A stretch of DNA of 9,537 nucleotides from Actinomycetota bacterium (GTDB lineage Bacteria; Actinomycetota; Acidimicrobiia; Acidimicrobiales; SZUA-35). Positions 6,129 through 9,537 of the stretch are shown one piece after another (the first letter of the stretch is position 1; the number at the start of each line of letters is the position of its first letter). Location: positions 1-9,537 of the forward strand of contig JAQCHM010000102.1 of the NCBI GenBank assembly GCA_027730885.1, read 5' to 3'. Made by a program: the position numbers and the translations under genes. The notes under the pieces were generated by a model. The model saw nothing but the letters and a program-made list of their open reading frames with translations. It had not been told where the DNA came from and ran no database searches.

Positions 6129-7184
6129 GTGGAACATCTCCTCGGCGCGCTGCGAGCGATCGCTGAACCGACACGGCTGCGGTCCCTTCACGTGTTGTCG
6201 CAGTGCGAGCTGACGGTGGGCGAGTTGTGTCGCGTGTTGGGGCAGAGCCAGCCCCGGGTCAGCCGCCACCTGAAGGTGCTGACCGAGGCCGGCCTGCTCG
6301 ATCGCCAATCGCAGGGCACCAGTGTGTTCTATCGGCCGGCACGCGACGGAGTCGGTCGACAACTGCTCGACGCGGTACTCGACCTCGTGATCGAGGGCGA
6401 GCAACCGACCCCGGCCATGCGACGCGACCTCGATCGGTTGGCCTCGGTTCGCGCGGACCGCGACGCGGCTGCAGCTGCCTACTTCGAGAGCATCGCCGCT
6501 GACTGGGATGCGGTGAGGGCGCTGCACATCAGTGACGAGGCGGTCGAGGCAGCACTTTTGACTCAGATCGGTAACGATCACGTCGGCACCCTCCTTGACA
6601 TCGGCACGGGCACCGGCCGAGTGCTCGAGCTCCTGGCCGACCGCATCGACTTCGGCATCGGGGTCGATCTGAGCACCCAGATGCTGAACGTCGCCCGGAG
6701 CCGACTCGACGACTTCGCCCATTGCACCGTTCGCCGCGGCGACGTCTACAACCTCGACGTCGAAGCCGGGTCGGTCGACGTCGCGGTCCTCCATCACGTC
6801 CTGCACTTTCTCGAGGATCCGGCGGCTGCGGTTGCCGAGGCCGCTCACACTCTGGCCCCGACCGGGCGTCTGCTCGTCGTCGACTTCGCGCCCCACGGCC
6901 ACGAACAAATGCGACGGGAGTTCGGCCATCGTTGGCTGGGTTTCGAATCGGCAGACATACGCACCTGGTGTGAGGGCGCCGGACTCGAACTCGCCGCCCC
7001 TGTCATCCTGGCCCCTGCGTCATCGGCCACCCGAAACTCGCTCACGACCGTGCTCTGGTCAGCTCGCCCTCGGCGGTCGCGGCGCTCGCCGGAGTCGGGG
7101 TCCCACCGTCAGGCCCTCGTTACCGATCGGCCAGTATCTGATCAGCCAGTATCCGATCACCCGAGCCTGGAGCCCGCGTCATGA
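6129..7184 (+). CDS. ArsR-family regulator fused to SAM-dependent methyltransferase domain (methionine-cycle regulator candidate)
   Basis: The frame is open far upstream, but homology begins at the GTG at 6129 (VEHLLGALRAIAEPTRLR), so the protein has 351 residues. Residues 1-70 form an ArsR winged helix: AEPTRLRSL, the recognition helix QSQPRVSRHLKVL (about 39-51), and the wing around GTSVFYR. The metal-sensor ELCVCDL motif is not present (ELCRVLG), so metal sensing is unlikely. A linker (about 95-150, with AAYFESIAADWDAVRALHI) leads to a class I methyltransferase domain with motif I LLDIGTGTGR (155-164), GVDLST, and VLHHVLHFLEDP. Close relatives of this architecture lie beside metF and metH in alphaproteobacteria, and ArsR-type SAH-responsive regulators (SahR) are known in Proteobacteria. 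Effector binding of SAM or SAH is therefore inferred. After LWSA at 309-312 comes an unusual 39-residue Arg/Ser/Pro-rich tail. The stop overlaps the metF start (ATGA). Confidence 0.85.
   Translation: MEHLLGALRAIAEPTRLRSLHVLSQCELTVGELCRVLGQSQPRVSRHLKVLTEAGLLDRQSQGTSVFYRPARDGVGRQLLDAVLDLVIEGEQPTPAMRRDLDRLASVRADRDAAAAAYFESIAADWDAVRALHISDEAVEAALLTQIGNDHVGTLLDIGTGTGRVLELLADRIDFGIGVDLSTQMLNVARSRLDDFAHCTVRRGDVYNLDVEAGSVDVAVLHHVLHFLEDPAAAVAEAAHTLAPTGRLLVVDFAPHGHEQMRREFGHRWLGFESADIRTWCEGAGLELAAPVILAPASSATRNSLTTVLWSARPRRSRRSPESGSHRQALVTDRPVSDQPVSDHPSLEPAS
7125..7158 (+). repeat. 15-bp tandem direct repeat in the 3' end of the regulator gene
   Basis: GATCGGCCAGTATCT (7125-7139) is followed directly by GATCAGCCAGTATCC (7140-7154), identical at 13 of 15 positions. 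A partial third unit (GATC) begins at 7155. In the reading frame it encodes DRPVS, DQPVS and DHPS, extending the low-complexity tail. It lies 22-56 bp before the metF start codon. It may be a slippage duplication or a binding site. Confidence 0.8.
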
Positions 7185-8113
7185 TCACCGACCTGCTCGG
7201 GGCGTCGTCGATCCAACCTGACGTCTCCTTCGAATTCTTCCCGCCCAATACCGAGATCGGGGTCGCCAACCTGACGCGCAGCGCCGAGGAACTGGCAACA
7301 CTGAACCCCAAATTCGTCAGTGTGACCTATGGTGCCGGCGGAACCAGCCGCGACCGGACCCAGTTGGCCGTGTCGCATCTGACGGCCACGACCAACCTGG
7401 CGGTTGCCGGACACCTTACGTGTGTCGGTGCCACCAGAGCCGAAGTCGCGGCCGTGATCGACGACTATCTCGCCGTCGGTGTGCGCCACATCGTCGCCCT
7501 GCGAGGGGATCCTCCCGAAGGCACCGAGAGTATCGTCCCCGGCGGCTACCAAGATGCCGTCGAGCTGGTCGCCGGCATCCGCTCCCATGTCGAAGCAGCC
7601 GGGATCAAGAACTTCCAAATCTCGGTAGGCGCCTACCCTGAGGTGCATCCCAAGGCGTCGTCGCCGCGGTCCGACCTCGACAACCTGAAGGCGAAGCTCG
7701 ACGCGGGCGCCGACCGGGCGCTCACCCAGTTCTTCTTCGACAGCGACGTGTTCCTCGACTTCGTCGACCGCGCCCGCGTCGCGGGCATCGAGGCTCCGCT
7801 CGTGCCGGGCATCATGCCGATCAACAACTTCGCAGGCATCAACCGCTTCGCCTCTCGTGCCGGTGCGTCGGTGCCTCGTTGGATGCATGACCTCTTCGAT
7901 GGCCTCGACGACAATCCTGAAGTTCGGAACCTCGTGTCGGCGCAGGTGACGGCCGAACAATGTCGCCGGCTCGTTGCCGGCGGAGTCAGCGAGTTCCACT
8001 TCTACACCATGAATCGGTCAGAACTCTCGCTCGCCACCTGCCGCGCTCTCGGTATCAGACCCAACGAGGCAGTCGCCCCAGGGCCCCCGCCGATCGGAAC
8101 ATCGCATGACTGA
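7181..8113 (+). CDS. metF: 5,10-methylenetetrahydrofolate reductase
   Basis: This 310-residue single-domain MetF is close in length to the bacterial enzyme (about 296 in E. coli). It reduces 5,10-methylene-THF to 5-methyl-THF with FAD and NAD(P)H, supplying the methyl donor for the MetH gene downstream. The catalytic glutamate is E18 in VSFEFFPP (E28 in E. coli). Other landmarks are KFVSVTYGAGGTSRDRT (about 44-60), AGHLTCVGATR, ALRGDPPEG with the flavin-contacting aspartate, and ISVGAYPEVHP. Later come ALTQFFFDSDVF and PLVPGIMPINN, and the C-terminal GVSEFHFYTMNRS. The ATG at 7181 overlaps the regulator stop by 4 bp (ATGA), and a GGAG lies about 8-9 nt upstream. Its stop overlaps the metH start region by 8 bp. 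Tight coupling places it under the shared promoter at 6094-6122; I see no riboswitch in between. Confidence 0.96.
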   Translation: MITDLLGASSIQPDVSFEFFPPNTEIGVANLTRSAEELATLNPKFVSVTYGAGGTSRDRTQLAVSHLTATTNLAVAGHLTCVGATRAEVAAVIDDYLAVGVRHIVALRGDPPEGTESIVPGGYQDAVELVAGIRSHVEAAGIKNFQISVGAYPEVHPKASSPRSDLDNLKAKLDAGADRALTQFFFDSDVFLDFVDRARVAGIEAPLVPGIMPINNFAGINRFASRAGASVPRWMHDLFDGLDDNPEVRNLVSAQVTAEQCRRLVAGGVSEFHFYTMNRSELSLATCRALGIRPNEAVAPGPPPIGTSHD

Positions 8114-9537
8114 CCGCAACTCCCGACTTGCAGCGCTGCGTGCCGCCATGGCCGAGCGGATCCTGGTGTTCGACGGCGCGATGGGCACCACCTTGCAGCA
8201 GCTCGGCCTGTTCGAGGCCGACTTCCGTGGCGCCCGATTCGGTGACCACTCCTGCGATCTGGCCGGAAACCACGACATCCTGTCGCTCACCAAGCCCGAG
8301 GTCATCCGCGAGGTGCACGCTCGGTTCCTCGAGGCAGGCGCCGATCTCATTACGACCAACACCTTCAACGCCACCGCCATCTCCCAAGCCGACTATGAGA
8401 CGCACCACGCGGCCCGTGAACTGAACGAAGCCAGCGCCAGGATCGCCCGCCAGGAGGCCGACTGGTTCACCGCCGCCACCCCGACCAAGCCCCGGTTCGT
8501 GATCGGTGCCCTGGGCCCCACCAACCACACTGCCAGCATCTCGCCCAACGTCAACGATCCGGCCTACAGGGACGTGTCCTTCGACGACCTGCGGCTCGCC
8601 TACGCCGACGCGGTGGCGGGACTGGTCGACGGTGGGGCCGATGTCATCATGATCGAAACCGTCTTCGACACCCTCAACGCCAAGGCAGCCATCGCTGCGG
8701 TGCTCGAGTACCGCGAGGCGCACGACATCGATCTTCCGGTGATGGTCTCGGGCACGATCACCGACCGGTCGGGCCGCACGCTTTCGGGTCAGACGCCTGA
8801 GGCGTTCTGGATCTCGATCGCCCACGCGAAGCCACTTGCGGTCGGTCTCAACTGCGCGCTGGGCATCGCAGAGATGCGTCCCCACATCATCGAGCTTGCC
8901 CGCTCAGCCGACGTGGCGGTCAGTTGCCATCCGAACGCCGGGTTGCCGAACGAGCTGGGCGAGTACACCGAAGGCCCCGACACCATGGCCGCGGCCATGG
9001 CCGAGCTGGCGGTGGGCGGCACCTTCAACTTCGTGGGTGGGTGCTGTGGCACGACCGAGGATCACATTGTCGCGCTGGCCGCCGCAGTCGAGGGCATCGC
9101 GCCGAGGGTCATCGCCCCTGGGGCCCCGCACACCCGGCTCTCGGGGCTCGAGCCGATGGCCATCACTCCCGAGTCGCTCCTGGTCAACGTGGGCGAGCGC
9201 ACCAACGTGACCGGGTCGGCCGCGTTCGCCAAGCTCATTCTCGGTGGCGACTTCGACGCCGCGGTCGCCGTCGCCCGTGACCAGGTCGACAACGGCGCGC
9301 AGATCATCGACGTCAACATGGATGAAGGCATGCTCGACTCCGAGGCGGCGATAACTCGCTTCCTCAACCTCATCGCAACCGAACCCGACATCTCGCGGGT
9401 ACCGGTGATGATCGATTCTTCCAAGTGGTCGGTCATCGAAGCGGGGCTCAAGTGCGTGCAGGGCAAGCCCGTCGTGAACTCGATCAGCCTGAAGGAAGGC
9501 GAGGACGCGTTCCTGGAGCAGGCGCGCAAGATTCGTC
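8106..9537 (+). CDS. metH: Cobalamin-dependent methionine synthase, N-terminal part (3' truncated)
   Basis: The frame from the ATG at 8106 is open to the window end, giving 477 codons of a protein usually about 1,150-1,230 residues long. MetH transfers the methyl group of 5-methyl-THF to homocysteine through methylcobalamin. The homocysteine-binding domain (about 1-330) opens ILVFDGAMGTTLQQLGL. All three zinc/homocysteine ligands are present: C250 in GLNCALG, and C313-C314 in GGCCGTT, each offset by 3 from E. coli C247, C310 and C311. The pterin-binding domain starts with LVNVGERTNVTGSAAF (about 359-374) and contains DQVDNGAQIIDVNMDEGMLD and VPVMIDSSKW. The cobalamin and reactivation domains lie beyond the window. 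The start overlaps the metF stop by 8 bp with only a weak GGAA upstream, so translation is probably coupled. No cobalamin riboswitch is visible, in keeping with control by the operon's first gene. Confidence 0.96.
   Translation, partial: MTDRNSRLAALRAAMAERILVFDGAMGTTLQQLGLFEADFRGARFGDHSCDLAGNHDILSLTKPEVIREVHARFLEAGADLITTNTFNATAISQADYETHHAARELNEASARIARQEADWFTAATPTKPRFVIGALGPTNHTASISPNVNDPAYRDVSFDDLRLAYADAVAGLVDGGADVIMIETVFDTLNAKAAIAAVLEYREAHDIDLPVMVSGTITDRSGRTLSGQTPEAFWISIAHAKPLAVGLNCALGIAEMRPHIIELARSADVAVSCHPNAGLPNELGEYTEGPDTMAAAMAELAVGGTFNFVGGCCGTTEDHIVALAAAVEGIAPRVIAPGAPHTRLSGLEPMAITPESLLVNVGERTNVTGSAAFAKLILGGDFDAAVAVARDQVDNGAQIIDVNMDEGMLDSEAAITRFLNLIATEPDISRVPVMIDSSKWSVIEAGLKCVQGKPVVNSISLKEGEDAFLEQARKIR

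Overview
The window is a dense, high-GC stretch with short intergenic gaps, pervasive third-position G/C and several apparently leaderless starts. It carries an F420-type luciferase-like oxidoreductase next to aerobic catabolic genes. This points to an actinobacterium. An Acidimicrobiia/Ilumatobacter-like marine or soil lineage is my guess from gene style, not a proven placement. I see no rRNA, tRNA, CRISPR array, insertion sequence or integrase.

Region 1 (1-4814) is an oxidative/CoA catabolic patchwork. It holds the 3' end of an NtaA/DmoA-type FMN monooxygenase and an HpaB/AbfD-superfamily flavoprotein that lacks the iron-sulfur cysteines of 4-hydroxybutyryl-CoA dehydratase. Next come a small ABM-fold protein and, convergent with it, an F420-type luciferase-like oxidoreductase. 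Divergent from that is a coupled MaoC hydratase / CitE-like lyase pair. The substrate of the cluster cannot be read from the sequence. The chemistry (flavin oxygenation, enoyl-CoA hydration, hydroxyacyl-CoA cleavage) is that of carboxylic-acid or acyl-CoA breakdown.

Region 2 (4815-5981) contains a short convergent intergenic stem and a zinc-dependent medium-chain alcohol dehydrogenase on the minus strand.

Region 3 (5982-9537) is the most coherent unit: a methionine-cycle operon. A near-consensus promoter (TTGACT, 17 bp, TATAAT) drives what looks like a leaderless GTG-started ArsR-type repressor fused to a SAM-dependent methyltransferase fold. This is followed by metF and metH, translationally coupled by 4-bp and 8-bp overlaps. 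An AT-rich imperfect palindrome between the -35 and -10 boxes is the obvious candidate operator. The likely logic is that the fusion protein senses SAM or SAH through its methyltransferase domain and controls remethylation of homocysteine: MetF makes 5-methyl-THF and MetH uses it. metH runs off the window.

A recurrent feature is that four genes have a -10-like hexamer ending exactly 6 nt before the chosen start codon, as expected for leaderless transcripts.
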